From contig NZ_SNUU01000001.1 in NCBI RefSeq assembly GCF_012027645.1, positions 186,001 to 250,000 on the forward strand: a stretch of DNA of 64,000 bases, read 5' to 3'. Source of the stretch: Thermococcus sp. 18S1. GTDB lineage: Archaea > Methanobacteriota_B > Thermococci > Thermococcales > Thermococcaceae. A model generated the notes under the pieces. The model searched no databases. It was not told the DNA's origin and was given only the letters and a program-made list of their open reading frames with translations. The position numbers were made by a program, and so were the translations under genes. Of the stretch, positions 1-7,750 are shown piece by piece (the stretch's first letter is position 1; each line of letters opens with the position of its first letter).

Positions 1-1
1 C

Positions 2-241
2 GCCTTCATACCCGTCGTTACCCTCATGGGACTCCAGTTCGCCATACTGCTCGGCGGTGCGGTTCTTACCGAGACGACCTTCAGCTGGCCGGGAATGGGA
101 ACGTTCCTCGTGGACAGGATAGACTACCGCGACTACAACGCCATCCAGGGTGCGGTGATATTCTTCGCCTTCTTCGTTGGCATCATCAGCCTCATAGTGG
201 ACATAGTCTACGCGCTGCTCGACCCGAGGGTGAAGTACTGA
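2..241 (+). CDS. Peptide/oligosaccharide-type ABC transporter permease (DppB family), 3' end only
   Basis: The reading frame is open from the left edge of the window, so only the last 79 residues are visible. The segment has the usual DppB-family C-terminus: a hydrophobic helix, the TETTFSWPGMG stretch that precedes the last membrane segment, and an ending in LLDPRVKY. It is an inner subunit of a binding-protein-dependent importer in the cytoplasmic membrane. The second permease gene follows after about 10 bp and two ATPase genes follow that, so this is the tail of a five-gene-type transporter operon. The substrate (peptide or oligosaccharide) cannot be told from the sequence. Confidence 0.93.
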   Translation, partial: AFIPVVTLMGLQFAILLGGAVLTETTFSWPGMGTFLVDRIDYRDYNAIQGAVIFFAFFVGIISLIVDIVYALLDPRVKY

Positions 242-251
242 GGTGGTCAAG

Positions 252-1100
252 ATGGAGATAGCAGGAAAACTTACCGAGTTCGTCTTCGGGAAGAAGCCCG
301 GCAGGGGCATGCTCATCTTCGGCATAATCATCGTCCTCATCGTGGTCATAATGGCGGTCTTCGCCCCCTGGATAGCCCCCTACGACCCGACTCAGAGCAG
401 CGACGACGTCTTCGCCCCGCCCAGCTGGGACCACCTCATGGGGACCAATAGGCTCGGCCAGGACATGTTCTCGAGGATAGTCTGGGGCTCAAGGGTCGTC
501 CTCTACGTCGTATTCATAGCGACGCTGCTCTCGATGGCGATAGGAATTCCCCTCGGACTGCTCTCCGGCTACCACGGTGGAAAAATCGACAGAACGCTGA
601 GCGTGATAATGGACAGCATCTACGCGTTCCCCGCTTTGATCCTCGCGATGGTCATCGCGGTGGTTCTGGGCCCGAGTCCGATAAACACGGCCATAGCGAT
701 AAGCTTCGTCTACGTGCCGACCTACTTCAGGATGGTTCGCGGGCAGACCCTCAGCTTCACCGGCCAGCTTTTCGTTGAAGCGGCCCATGCGATAGGCGCG
801 AGGGACAAGGAGGTCATGTTCAAGTACATCCTGCCCAACCTCGCACCAACCATACTGGTAGTCTTCACCCTCAGCGTCGCGGATGCTATACTGACAGAGG
901 CCGGCCTGAGCTTCCTGGGGCTCTCTGTAACGCCGCCGACGCCCGACTGGGGATACGACCTGCGCGTCGGCCAGCCGTTCCTGCTCGACGGCTACTGGTG
1001 GCTGGTCTTCTTCCCGGGAATAATGATAATGCTCCTGGCCATGGCCTTCGCGCTGATAGGAGAGGCCCTCAGCGAGAGGCTCTCCCTTGGAACGAGGTGA
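252..1100 (+). CDS. ABC transporter permease, DppC family
   Basis: This 282-residue membrane protein has an N-terminal hydrophobic helix (MLIFGIIIVLIVV region), about five further helices, and the EAA loop (EAAHAIGARDKEV, around residues 176-188) that contacts the ATPase subunits. It is the second permease of the Dpp/Opp transporter. The frame can start at GTG 243. ATG 252 is preferred because GGTGG at 242-246 then acts as ribosome binding site with normal spacing. It lies between the DppB-type gene and the two ATPase genes in the same orientation. Confidence 0.93.
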   Translation: MEIAGKLTEFVFGKKPGRGMLIFGIIIVLIVVIMAVFAPWIAPYDPTQSSDDVFAPPSWDHLMGTNRLGQDMFSRIVWGSRVVLYVVFIATLLSMAIGIPLGLLSGYHGGKIDRTLSVIMDSIYAFPALILAMVIAVVLGPSPINTAIAISFVYVPTYFRMVRGQTLSFTGQLFVEAAHAIGARDKEVMFKYILPNLAPTILVVFTLSVADAILTEAGLSFLGLSVTPPTPDWGYDLRVGQPFLLDGYWWLVFFPGIMIMLLAMAFALIGEALSERLSLGTR

Positions 1101-1105
1101 TGTGA

Positions 1106-2077
1106 ATGCTGCTGGAAGTCAAAAACCTTAGCATCTACTACTACACCCTCGCTGGGGTTGTCAAAGGGGCCGAGAACGTAACGTTCAGCATAGGCAGGGG
1201 AGAGTGGGTCACCTTCGTCGGGGAGAGCGGAAGCGGAAAATCCACGGTCGCGCACGCGATAATGAACATCGTCCCGTCGCCGGGGAAGGTAGTCTCTGGC
1301 GAGGTCATCTTCGAGGGAAAGGATCTGCTGAAGTTGAACAAGGAGGAGCTTAGGAAGATCCGCGGAAAGGACATCAGCATGATATTCCAGGACCCGATGA
1401 CCAGCCTCGACCCCCTGAGAAAAGTCGGCGACCAGATGGTCGAGGTCATGACCGTCCACGGCGTCCCGGAGGATGAGGCAAGGGAGAGGGCAAAGGAGCT
1501 CCTCGAGAAGGTCAACCTTCCACCAGACAGGCTCGACTACTACCCCCACCAGCTCAGCGGCGGCCAGAGACAGAGGATAAGCATAGCGATGGCGATGGCC
1601 TTCAACCCGAAGCTCCTCATCGCGGACGAGCCGACGACGGCTTTGGACGTTATCGTGCAGGACTCCATAATGGACCTCATAGACGCCCTCAAGGCCGAGG
1701 GAACGAGCATCTACTTCGTTACCCACGACATCTCGCTTGCAGCCGAGAGGAGCGACAAGATAGCCGTCATGTACGCGGGGAAGCTCGTCGAGTTCGGAAC
1801 CGTCGAGCAGATAGTCGAGAACCCGCTCCACCCGTACACGAAGGCGCTCATCGAGGCGGTTCCAGACCTCTGGAAGGAGAGCGAGGTCAGGGCGATTCCG
1901 GGATACCCACCCGACCTGAGGAACCCGCCCAAGGGCTGCCGGTTCCACCCGAGGTGCCCGGTTTTCAAGGAGCGCTCGACGCTTAAGGGCCTCTGCGACG
2001 CGGTCGAGCCCGAGATGATAGAGTACGAGAAGGGCCACTTCGTGGCCTGCCATCTCTACGGGGGTGCGGGGGAATGA
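1106..2077 (+). CDS. ABC transporter ATP-binding protein, DppD/OppD type
   Basis: A 323-residue ATPase with Walker A GESGSGKST (about residue 39), Q-loop FQDPMTSLDP, signature HQLSGGQRQR (about residue 148), and Walker B LLIADEPTTALD. The C-terminal extension typical of peptide-type ABC ATPases is present and carries cysteines (GCRFHPRCP, then two more). In a bacterial DppD this region binds a 4Fe-4S cluster, so a cluster is possible here. GAGGTG precedes ATG 1106, and the stop overlaps the next gene by 4 bp. Confidence 0.95.
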   Translation: MLLEVKNLSIYYYTLAGVVKGAENVTFSIGRGEWVTFVGESGSGKSTVAHAIMNIVPSPGKVVSGEVIFEGKDLLKLNKEELRKIRGKDISMIFQDPMTSLDPLRKVGDQMVEVMTVHGVPEDEARERAKELLEKVNLPPDRLDYYPHQLSGGQRQRISIAMAMAFNPKLLIADEPTTALDVIVQDSIMDLIDALKAEGTSIYFVTHDISLAAERSDKIAVMYAGKLVEFGTVEQIVENPLHPYTKALIEAVPDLWKESEVRAIPGYPPDLRNPPKGCRFHPRCPVFKERSTLKGLCDAVEPEMIEYEKGHFVACHLYGGAGE

Positions 2078-3063
2078 GCGAGCCACTGCTTCGCGTTGAG
2101 AACCTGAGGAAGTACTTCCCGATCAGGAGAAACATCCTGGAGGTTCTCAGGAAGGAGCCGCCGCGCTACGTCAAGGCCGTTGACGGCATCAGTTTCGAGA
2201 TAGACAGGGGGGAGGTTCTGGCGCTCATCGGTGAGAGCGGGTGCGGTAAAACGACCGCCGGGAGGACCGTTTTGAGGCTTATAGAACCCACTGACGGCAA
2301 GATAATCTTCGACGGGACGAATATAACGGAGCTCTCCCGCGAGGAGATGAGGCCCTTCAGGCGGAGGATGCAGATAATCTTCCAGGACCCCTACGCCAGC
2401 CTGAGCCCCAGGATGAAGATCGGCGATGCGATAGCCCATCCGCTCCTCGTCCATGGGATAGCCGAGAAGGAGGAGGCGAAGGAGATAGCCCTTAAGATGC
2501 TGAAGCGCGTCGGCTTGACCCCGGAGGATGAGTTCTACGACCGCTACCCCCACCACCTAAGCGGCGGCCAGAGGCAGCGCGTCGTGATAGCAAGGGCGAT
2601 GGTCCTGAAGCCGGAGTTTGTGGTGGCTGACGAGGCAGTCTCGATGATAGACGTCTCCATGCGCGCCTCAATCCTCGAACTTCTCGAGTCCTTCAGGGAG
2701 GAGTACAACCTCAGCCAGCTCTTCATAACCCACGACATAGCGGTCGGCAAGCTCATAGCGGACAGGATAGCGGTGATGTACCTCGGCAAGATAGTCGAGA
2801 TCGGCCCGACCGAGGAGGTCCTGAAGAACCCCGCCCACCCGTACACGATGGCCCTCATCCAGGCGGTTCCATCGATAGCGCGCAGGAAGAAGGAGAAGAA
2901 GCTCAAGATAACAGGAGAAGTCCCCAACGCCGCCAACCCGCCGAAGGGATGCCGCTTCCATCCAAGGTGCCCGTTCTCGAGCGAGGTCTGCATAGCCCAC
3001 GAGCCGGAGCTGGTGGAGATAAGCCACAACCACTTCGTTGCCTGCCACCATCCGCTTCACTAG
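2074..3063 (+). CDS. ABC transporter ATP-binding protein, DppF/OppF type
   Basis: A 329-residue second ATPase of the importer, with Walker A GESGCGKTT, Q-loop FQDPYASLSP, signature HHLSGGQRQR and Walker B-like VVADEAVSMID. In that last motif the usual DEP is DEA, as in many DppF proteins. The Cys-rich C-terminal extension (GCRFHPRCP and two later Cys) is present. It starts on an ATGA overlap with the DppD-type gene, which implies translational coupling. Its TAG stop shares the 4-bp CTAG (3060-3063) with the stop of the convergent Mut7-C gene. Confidence 0.95.
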   Translation: MSEPLLRVENLRKYFPIRRNILEVLRKEPPRYVKAVDGISFEIDRGEVLALIGESGCGKTTAGRTVLRLIEPTDGKIIFDGTNITELSREEMRPFRRRMQIIFQDPYASLSPRMKIGDAIAHPLLVHGIAEKEEAKEIALKMLKRVGLTPEDEFYDRYPHHLSGGQRQRVVIARAMVLKPEFVVADEAVSMIDVSMRASILELLESFREEYNLSQLFITHDIAVGKLIADRIAVMYLGKIVEIGPTEEVLKNPAHPYTMALIQAVPSIARRKKEKKLKITGEVPNAANPPKGCRFHPRCPFSSEVCIAHEPELVEISHNHFVACHHPLH

Positions 3064-3524
3064 CTTTCTTTTCTTAATTTCCGGTCTATTTTCAGCATCT
3101 CCCTCCACTGTCTTCCCGGCCAGTAGATTTGACCGCAATTCTCACAGACGTAGAACTCATCGTATTTTTGGTAGACGCTCTCGGGAACCTTACCCCTAAC
3201 TTCATCCTTGGAAACCGGCCGGATGAGGCCGTTGCATTTTGGACAGCGGGCATTGGGGGGAAACAGCTCCCTGAACTCAAGACCGTGCTTCTTAAGCTCC
3301 CCGACCTGCCCCTCAAGAGAGTTCGAATTCAGCAGGATTGATTCAACCCCAAACTTCTCCGCCCTCTTTGCGAGGCCCGAGTCCCTGGTCAGGAGAACCC
3401 GGTTCTCAGCCAGGGCAACCCGGAGTATCTCATCGTCATCTTCAATGCCGTAGAGCGTGTCGTAGCCGTACAGCCGGAGCCACCTCGCGAGCCGGCCGAG
3501 CATCATATCAGCTATGAACCTCAT
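3060..3524 (-). CDS. Mut7-C RNase-domain (PIN-like) zinc-ribbon protein
   Basis: This 154-residue protein has a PIN-like N-terminal half (MRFIADMMLGRLARWLR, then DDDEILR and TRDSGLAKRA) and a C-terminal zinc ribbon made by CPKC and CENC. That is the Mut7-C/DUF82 family, named after the C-terminal domain of animal Mut-7 and predicted to be an RNase. Conserved acidic residues D6, D30 and D49 fit a metal-dependent nuclease. The cellular target is unknown. The stop overlaps the transporter operon tail-to-tail by 4 bp. Confidence 0.85.
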   Translation of the reverse strand: MRFIADMMLGRLARWLRLYGYDTLYGIEDDDEILRVALAENRVLLTRDSGLAKRAEKFGVESILLNSNSLEGQVGELKKHGLEFRELFPPNARCPKCNGLIRPVSKDEVRGKVPESVYQKYDEFYVCENCGQIYWPGRQWREMLKIDRKLRKES

Positions 3525-3588
3525 GTTTGGGAGTTGGCGGCAATCCTTATAAGGGAACTATTTCACAGCCATGAAATAGGTGGTGGGT

Positions 3589-4338
3589 TTGATAGTCTAC
3601 TTCATCGGCACCGGCGGGAGCGAGGGAATTCCGGCGCACCTCTGCACCTGCTCTACATGCAGCGAGGCGAGGAAGTTCGGTTTTGCCCAGAGGAGGCCCT
3701 CAACGCTGGCCATTATAACCGAAACGGGAAAAGCCGTTCTCTTCGACGTTGGAACCGACATAAGGGACTTCCTGAACGTTCCGCTGGAGGCCATTTTCCT
3801 CACCCACTGGCACCACGACCACATCTACGGCCTCTACAAGCTCAGATGGATGGCACTTGAAACCCCGCTCTACGCGCCGGAGGGACACGCCGATGCTCTA
3901 ATTCTTCGTGAGCCCAAGAACCTTCAGCCGAAGGTCGTGAAACCGGGCGATGTCATCGAGCTCGACACCCTCAAAATCACCGCCTTCCGGCTAAACCATC
4001 AGGTCGAAACCCTCGGCTATCTCATCGAGGAGGACGGAAAGAGCATTGCTCTCCTCTACGATACTAAAGGCCTCCCAGAGGAGACGTGGGAGTTCCTCGG
4101 GGAGAAGGCACCCCTTAGGCTGGCGATAGTTGACGCGACCTATCCCCCGGGGGCCGACGACCCGTATCACAACAACGTTGACGAGGCGGCGGAGATTGGA
4201 CTCCGGCTCGCCGAAAGAACGGTCCTCAGCCACATCTCCCATAAGAACCTGCCCTTCCTTGAGCTGACGGAGTACGTGAGGAAGAGGTGGAGAAACAGAG
4301 CCCTGGTAGCCTACGACGGCATGGTGTTCTACGTCTAA
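3589..4338 (+). CDS. Metallo-beta-lactamase-fold hydrolase, PhnP-like
   Basis: A 249-residue protein with the metal-binding motif THWHHDH (HxHxDH), a later conserved H in LNHQVETLGY, D in LLYDTKG, and H in LSHISHKN. The N-terminal CTCSTCSEA cluster is typical of PhnP-like phosphodiesterases, where it holds a structural zinc. The frame is open from GTG 3580, but TTG 3589 follows AGGTGGTG and gives the family-typical start IVYFIGTGG, so it is preferred (GTG 3583 is possible). The gene stands alone with no phosphonate genes nearby, so the physiological substrate is unknown. Confidence 0.85.
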   Translation: MIVYFIGTGGSEGIPAHLCTCSTCSEARKFGFAQRRPSTLAIITETGKAVLFDVGTDIRDFLNVPLEAIFLTHWHHDHIYGLYKLRWMALETPLYAPEGHADALILREPKNLQPKVVKPGDVIELDTLKITAFRLNHQVETLGYLIEEDGKSIALLYDTKGLPEETWEFLGEKAPLRLAIVDATYPPGADDPYHNNVDEAAEIGLRLAERTVLSHISHKNLPFLELTEYVRKRWRNRALVAYDGMVFYV

Positions 4339-4379
4339 ACGTTTTTATCCGTTTCCGCCCAAAAGAAACCGGTGATGCC

Positions 4380-4943
4380 ATGCGCGTTCTTGAGCTGGCG
4401 AAGAGGAGAAAGACCGTGAGGCAGTTTCTCCCGGAGAGGCCCCCGAAGGATGATTTAATGAAGGCCATCAAGGCGGCAAAGGAAGCGCCGAGCGGCATGA
4501 ACGCCCAGCCCTGGAAGTTCGTGGTTGTAGACGACGACTGGCTCAAGGGGAAGATAAGGGAGCTCTGCGAGGAGGAAGAGGAGAAGTTCTACTCCAGAAC
4601 CAAGGGTGACCTGATGGCGTGGCTGAACGCCAAGGGCTTTAAGCCCGAGAAGCCCTTCCTCAGCGAGGCCCCGTATCTGATCCTCGTGTTTGGACACACA
4701 AAGGCCCCGTACTGGCTCCAATCAACGTGGATAGCGGTTGGATACCTTCTCCTTGCGCTCGAAGAGCTCGGCCTTGGAACCGTCACATACACTCCCCCGA
4801 ACCCCAAACCAATCGAAGAACTCCTCAACGCTCCCCCAAGCTACAAGCTTCAGACGATTCTGCCCGTCGGCTATCCCGCAGACCCGAAGCCGAAGTACGA
4901 GAGGAGAAAGCTTGAAGAGGTGGTGAGCTTCAACGGCTTCTGA
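4380..4943 (+). CDS. Nitroreductase-family flavoprotein
   Basis: A 187-residue protein with the nitroreductase fold signature: N-terminal RRKTVRQF for FMN phosphate binding, a PSGMNAQPWKF loop, and a C-terminal LPVGYPADPKPKYERR flavin-binding stretch. Members are FMN-dependent NAD(P)H oxidoreductases. Start ATG 4380 follows GGTGATGCC, and a T-rich TATA-like element (GTTTTTATCC, 4341-4350) lies about 35 bp upstream. An in-frame extension back to 4287 would overlap the upstream gene and is rejected. It overlaps the convergent phosphatase gene by 14 bp. Confidence 0.87.
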   Translation: MRVLELAKRRKTVRQFLPERPPKDDLMKAIKAAKEAPSGMNAQPWKFVVVDDDWLKGKIRELCEEEEEKFYSRTKGDLMAWLNAKGFKPEKPFLSEAPYLILVFGHTKAPYWLQSTWIAVGYLLLALEELGLGTVTYTPPNPKPIEELLNAPPSYKLQTILPVGYPADPKPKYERRKLEEVVSFNGF

Positions 4944-5382
4944 GGAGCTTTTCCAATTCTCTTAAAACTCCCATCTGCTCCTCAACCTCAACCGCGCCGG
5001 GCCGTACTCTGCGAACCCTTCTCAGAGCTTCCCTCAGAGGGACGCCTTCCGAGTACATCACCCAGGCAACGGCAACCGTTCCGCTCCTCCCGAGGCCACC
5101 CATGCAGTGGATCAGGACCTTTTTGCCAGCCTTAACCCTCACTTCGATCCAGCGGAGGATTTCGAGGAGTTGGCTCAGAGTGGGAGCCGAGAAATCCTGA
5201 ATGAGACTGTGAAAAACCTCAACGCCCCGTCTCTGCCATTCATCTATGCTGTAGGGGAGCTCAAACTCCTCAACGAGCACAACCACCGCATCGAAGGTTT
5301 CGGCAACTTCATCTATTTCGCGCCTCGTCGGCATTCGCGAGAAGGCAACGTTATCGTCAACGAATTTAGCCGAGCGCCACAT
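4930..5382 (-). CDS. Dual-specificity/tyrosine protein phosphatase (Tk-PTP-like)
   Basis: A 150-residue phosphatase with the Cys-dependent P-loop HCMGGLGRSG (HCxxGxxRS) and an upstream general-acid region around QDFSAPT. Length and N-terminus (MWRSAKFVDDN) resemble the small Thermococcus phosphatase known as Tk-PTP. The frame extends 18 codons further upstream, but ATG at 5382 has GGGTGGT directly behind it and is chosen. The enzyme is cytoplasmic and hydrolyses phosphotyrosine or phosphoserine in vitro in the known homologue. Its target in this organism is unknown. Confidence 0.88.
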   Translation of the reverse strand: MWRSAKFVDDNVAFSRMPTRREIDEVAETFDAVVVLVEEFELPYSIDEWQRRGVEVFHSLIQDFSAPTLSQLLEILRWIEVRVKAGKKVLIHCMGGLGRSGTVAVAWVMYSEGVPLREALRRVRRVRPGAVEVEEQMGVLRELEKLLRSR

Positions 5383-5464
5383 GCTACCACCCAGGGGCAT
5401 TCTGGGGCCATCTAGATAAACTTTTTGACAAAGCACCCATTTCGAATGACCTAATGAACCAAAA

Positions 5465-5484
5465 GGTATTTATGAACCTTAGGT
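5465..5484 (+). promoter_or_regulatory. Promoter of DUF2202 lipoprotein gene with small palindrome
   Basis: GGTATTTATG (5465-5474) fits a TATA box. Directly behind it ACCTTAGGT (5476-5484) is a perfect palindrome around a central T. ATGAACC occurs twice, at 5454-5460 and 5472-5478. The palindrome sits where a repressor would block RNA polymerase. Confidence 0.4.
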
Positions 5485-5523
5485 AAGATTATCAAATAGA
5501 CAGCAAACACAGGAGGGATGTGT

Positions 5524-6261
5524 ATGAGGAGGCTTTACGCCCTCTTCGTGGTGGCTATCCTCGTATTGGGAGTTCTCGCCGCAGGATGTATCGGAACGAG
5601 CGAGACCTCAACTACATCCACCGAAAGTCCAGTGCCAACGAACACCGTTCCGCTCGTGGCGGACTCAAACGGCAACGTGAACACCAACGACCTCCAGTCA
5701 TACATAGACTCTCTCCCCGCGGAACCGCTGACGGATGCAGAGAAGGAGGGGCTGCTTTTCATGGTGGAGGAGGAGAAGCTCGCCCACGACGTTTACACCA
5801 AGCTCTACGAGAAGTGGGGGCTCCAGATATTCGCCAACATCGCCAAGAGCGAGACGACCCACGTTGAGTCGGTGAGGATGCTTTTGGAGAAGTACAACCT
5901 GACGGATCCAACAGCCAGCGAGGGCATCGGCGAGTTCCAGAACGAGAAGCTTCAGGCCCTCTACGATCAGCTCATCGAGATGGGAATGAAGAGCGAGGTC
6001 GATGCGCTCAAGGTCGGGGCGATTATAGAGGAAACGGACATAAAGGACCTCCAGGAGTGGATTTCCCGGACGAACAAGGTTGACATAATAACCGTCTACG
6101 AGAACCTCATGATGGGGAGCAGGAACCATCTGAGGGCCTTTGTGGGACAGCTGGAGAACAGGGGAGTGACCTACGAGCCGCAGATTCTCCCCAAGGACGA
6201 GTACGATGAGATAATCAGCAGCCCCATGGAGACCGGAAGCGGAATGAGCGGCAAGCCTTGA
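5524..6261 (+). CDS. DUF2202 ferritin-like lipoprotein
   Basis: A 245-residue exported lipoprotein. A short basic start (MRRLY) and hydrophobic helix end at lipobox LAAGC, followed by a Ser/Thr-rich linker. The globular part matches DUF2202, a ferritin-like four-helix family with EEEKLAHDVY and SETTHVESV, where Glu/His could bind iron or another metal. Function is not established. ATG 5524 is preferred over ATG 5518 because AGGAGGG ends at 5517 and would touch the earlier codon. It is a single gene, apparently monocistronic. Confidence 0.85.
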   Translation: MRRLYALFVVAILVLGVLAAGCIGTSETSTTSTESPVPTNTVPLVADSNGNVNTNDLQSYIDSLPAEPLTDAEKEGLLFMVEEEKLAHDVYTKLYEKWGLQIFANIAKSETTHVESVRMLLEKYNLTDPTASEGIGEFQNEKLQALYDQLIEMGMKSEVDALKVGAIIEETDIKDLQEWISRTNKVDIITVYENLMMGSRNHLRAFVGQLENRGVTYEPQILPKDEYDEIISSPMETGSGMSGKP

Positions 6262-6263
6262 TT

Positions 6264-6944
6264 CTATTTTTCTTCCCACACCAGCAGTTCGTCCCTTTCA
6301 CTCCCTGCAAGCAGGGTCCCATCCCCGTCAAAGACCCACGCGCCGCCAAAGCTGTCCCAGTGGCCGAAGCTGTTTACTATGAACGTTCTGACCCCAAGGA
6401 GGACAACTCGCCTTCCCATGTCGGCCACCTCCTCCGCGAGGTTGAACTCACCCCACGGTGAGCGATCCATCGGCATGAAGACGAAGTCCGGCCTTTTCCG
6501 TCTAATCCACTTCACTATCCTCTTGTTGTACAGGTCGCCGCAGATGATTATCGCGACCTTCCCGAACTCGGTTCTGGCGGTCTTTACGGTGTTGCCGGTG
6601 CAGAACCTCATCGGCTCCTGGAACTTGCGGTGCTTCAGCAGAACCTCACCGTTCCGGCCGATCAGCAGGGCGGAGTTGTAGACACAGTTCTTGTAGGGTT
6701 CCAAAAGGCCGAATACGATGTAAACGCCCGCCTTCCTAGCAAGCTCGCTCACCCTCTCCACCAGCTCGCCGTAAAGCTTCGCCCCGCTGAAGTCCCACTC
6801 ATCAAAGCCCGTCAGACAGTATTCCGGAAAGACAACGAAGTCAGGGTTGTGCTCCAGGGCCTCCTTAAAGCGCTTTTCAAACTCCCGCCAGTTGGCGTCA
6901 AAGTTTCCGTACTCAACCCTCATCGGGATTAAAGCAACCCTCAT
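6264..6944 (-). CDS. Carbon-nitrogen hydrolase (nitrilase superfamily)
   Basis: A 226-residue protein with the nitrilase triad in order: Glu in VFPEYCLTG, Lys in KHRKFQEP, Cys in IICGDLYN. These enzymes hydrolyse amides or nitriles through a Cys thioester; the substrate here is unknown. The SD GGAGGTG and start ATG 6944 lie inside the 3' end of the upstream membrane-protein gene (32-bp overlap), so the two are almost certainly one transcript. It ends 2 bp from the convergent lipoprotein gene. Confidence 0.87.
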   Translation of the reverse strand: MRVALIPMRVEYGNFDANWREFEKRFKEALEHNPDFVVFPEYCLTGFDEWDFSGAKLYGELVERVSELARKAGVYIVFGLLEPYKNCVYNSALLIGRNGEVLLKHRKFQEPMRFCTGNTVKTARTEFGKVAIIICGDLYNKRIVKWIRRKRPDFVFMPMDRSPWGEFNLAEEVADMGRRVVLLGVRTFIVNSFGHWDSFGGAWVFDGDGTLLAGSERDELLVWEEK

Positions 6945-7629
6945 TTAGGCACCTCCAGATATATGTCGGGACGATGAGAACCACGGCAATTAAGAGCGCA
7001 AGAAATGTGGGAGTTCTCACACCCTCGGGGGCATAGAGCGCGAAGGTAATCATTTCCAGGAGGTAAATGGCCGGGCCAGACTGCAGAAGCTCCTTTTCAA
7101 TTCTGACTTTCGAAAAGCGTTCGTAGAGGCAGAAGAACGTTAACGAAACTACAAACCAGCCCAGATAGTTCGTCCAGGGAATTCCAAACCAGTTTATTGC
7201 CGTTGTAGTGTCCCAAACCCATGCGTCCCACCATGTCATTATGGGGTCTATCGACAGGTCAAGAACCACCATGAGGAGCGATGCGAAGACCAATCGGAAC
7301 CTGTTATCCTCCAGAAAATAGCGCGCGGTCAGGTATGAGACAAGGCCAAAAACCGCCCACGCAAAGGGCACAAAAACGGCCACCCCAAAGACCTGGGGCT
7401 GGAGATTCTCGTAATGATAGCAGCCAAAAGGAGTACACAGGTTCGTCCCCACGATTTCCGCTAAAAAGCCCACGATAACGGATATCAGAAAGAACTTTGG
7501 AAAGTCCCTCCACAGTCGCCGGGATACAACTATCATTGCAAGGAGATAAATAATGTTGTAAATCGGCGAGCGCTTGAGGAGATTGGCCAGCAGTATAAGG
7601 GCAAGCACTATCCGGAGATCCCTTCCCAT
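6913..7629 (-). CDS. CruF-like membrane protein (DUF422, carotenoid biosynthesis family)
   Basis: A 238-residue integral membrane protein with about seven hydrophobic helices. It carries the family hallmarks of DUF422: LDLSIDPIM, WVWDTTTAINWFGIP and NYLGW. Haloarchaeal CruF hydrates a C50 carotenoid precursor, but no carotenoid genes lie nearby, so the substrate here may be another polyprenoid. The frame opens at TTG 7647, but a TATA box at 7651-7660 (minus strand) puts transcription start near 7631, so leaderless ATG 7629 is preferred. It overlaps the nitrilase gene downstream. Confidence 0.75.
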   Translation of the reverse strand: MGRDLRIVLALILLANLLKRSPIYNIIYLLAMIVVSRRLWRDFPKFFLISVIVGFLAEIVGTNLCTPFGCYHYENLQPQVFGVAVFVPFAWAVFGLVSYLTARYFLEDNRFRLVFASLLMVVLDLSIDPIMTWWDAWVWDTTTAINWFGIPWTNYLGWFVVSLTFFCLYERFSKVRIEKELLQSGPAIYLLEMITFALYAPEGVRTPTFLALLIAVVLIVPTYIWRCLNEGCFNPDEG

Positions 7630-7650
7630 GATCAAAAATTGGATCAAAGG

Positions 7651-7660
7651 GATATAAAAG
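7651..7660 (-). promoter_or_regulatory. TATA box of the DUF422-nitrilase operon
   Basis: CTTTTATATC on the minus strand lies about 27 nt upstream of ATG 7629. This spacing predicts a leaderless transcript and argues against the TTG at 7647, which would be upstream of the start of transcription. Confidence 0.6.
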
Positions 7661-7750
7661 TGATGTTTCCTGACAGCCCGCAGTATCAGCGAAACCCAAC
7701 AGGATCAAAAAGTCTTTAAGACCCCATAACGTTGTCACATGGGTGATCCC

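Noticed and set aside
992-2086. 364-codon frame on the minus strand
   Set aside because: It lies fully antisense to the well-supported DppC and DppD genes; composition and lack of motif show a shadow of GC-rich codon bias.
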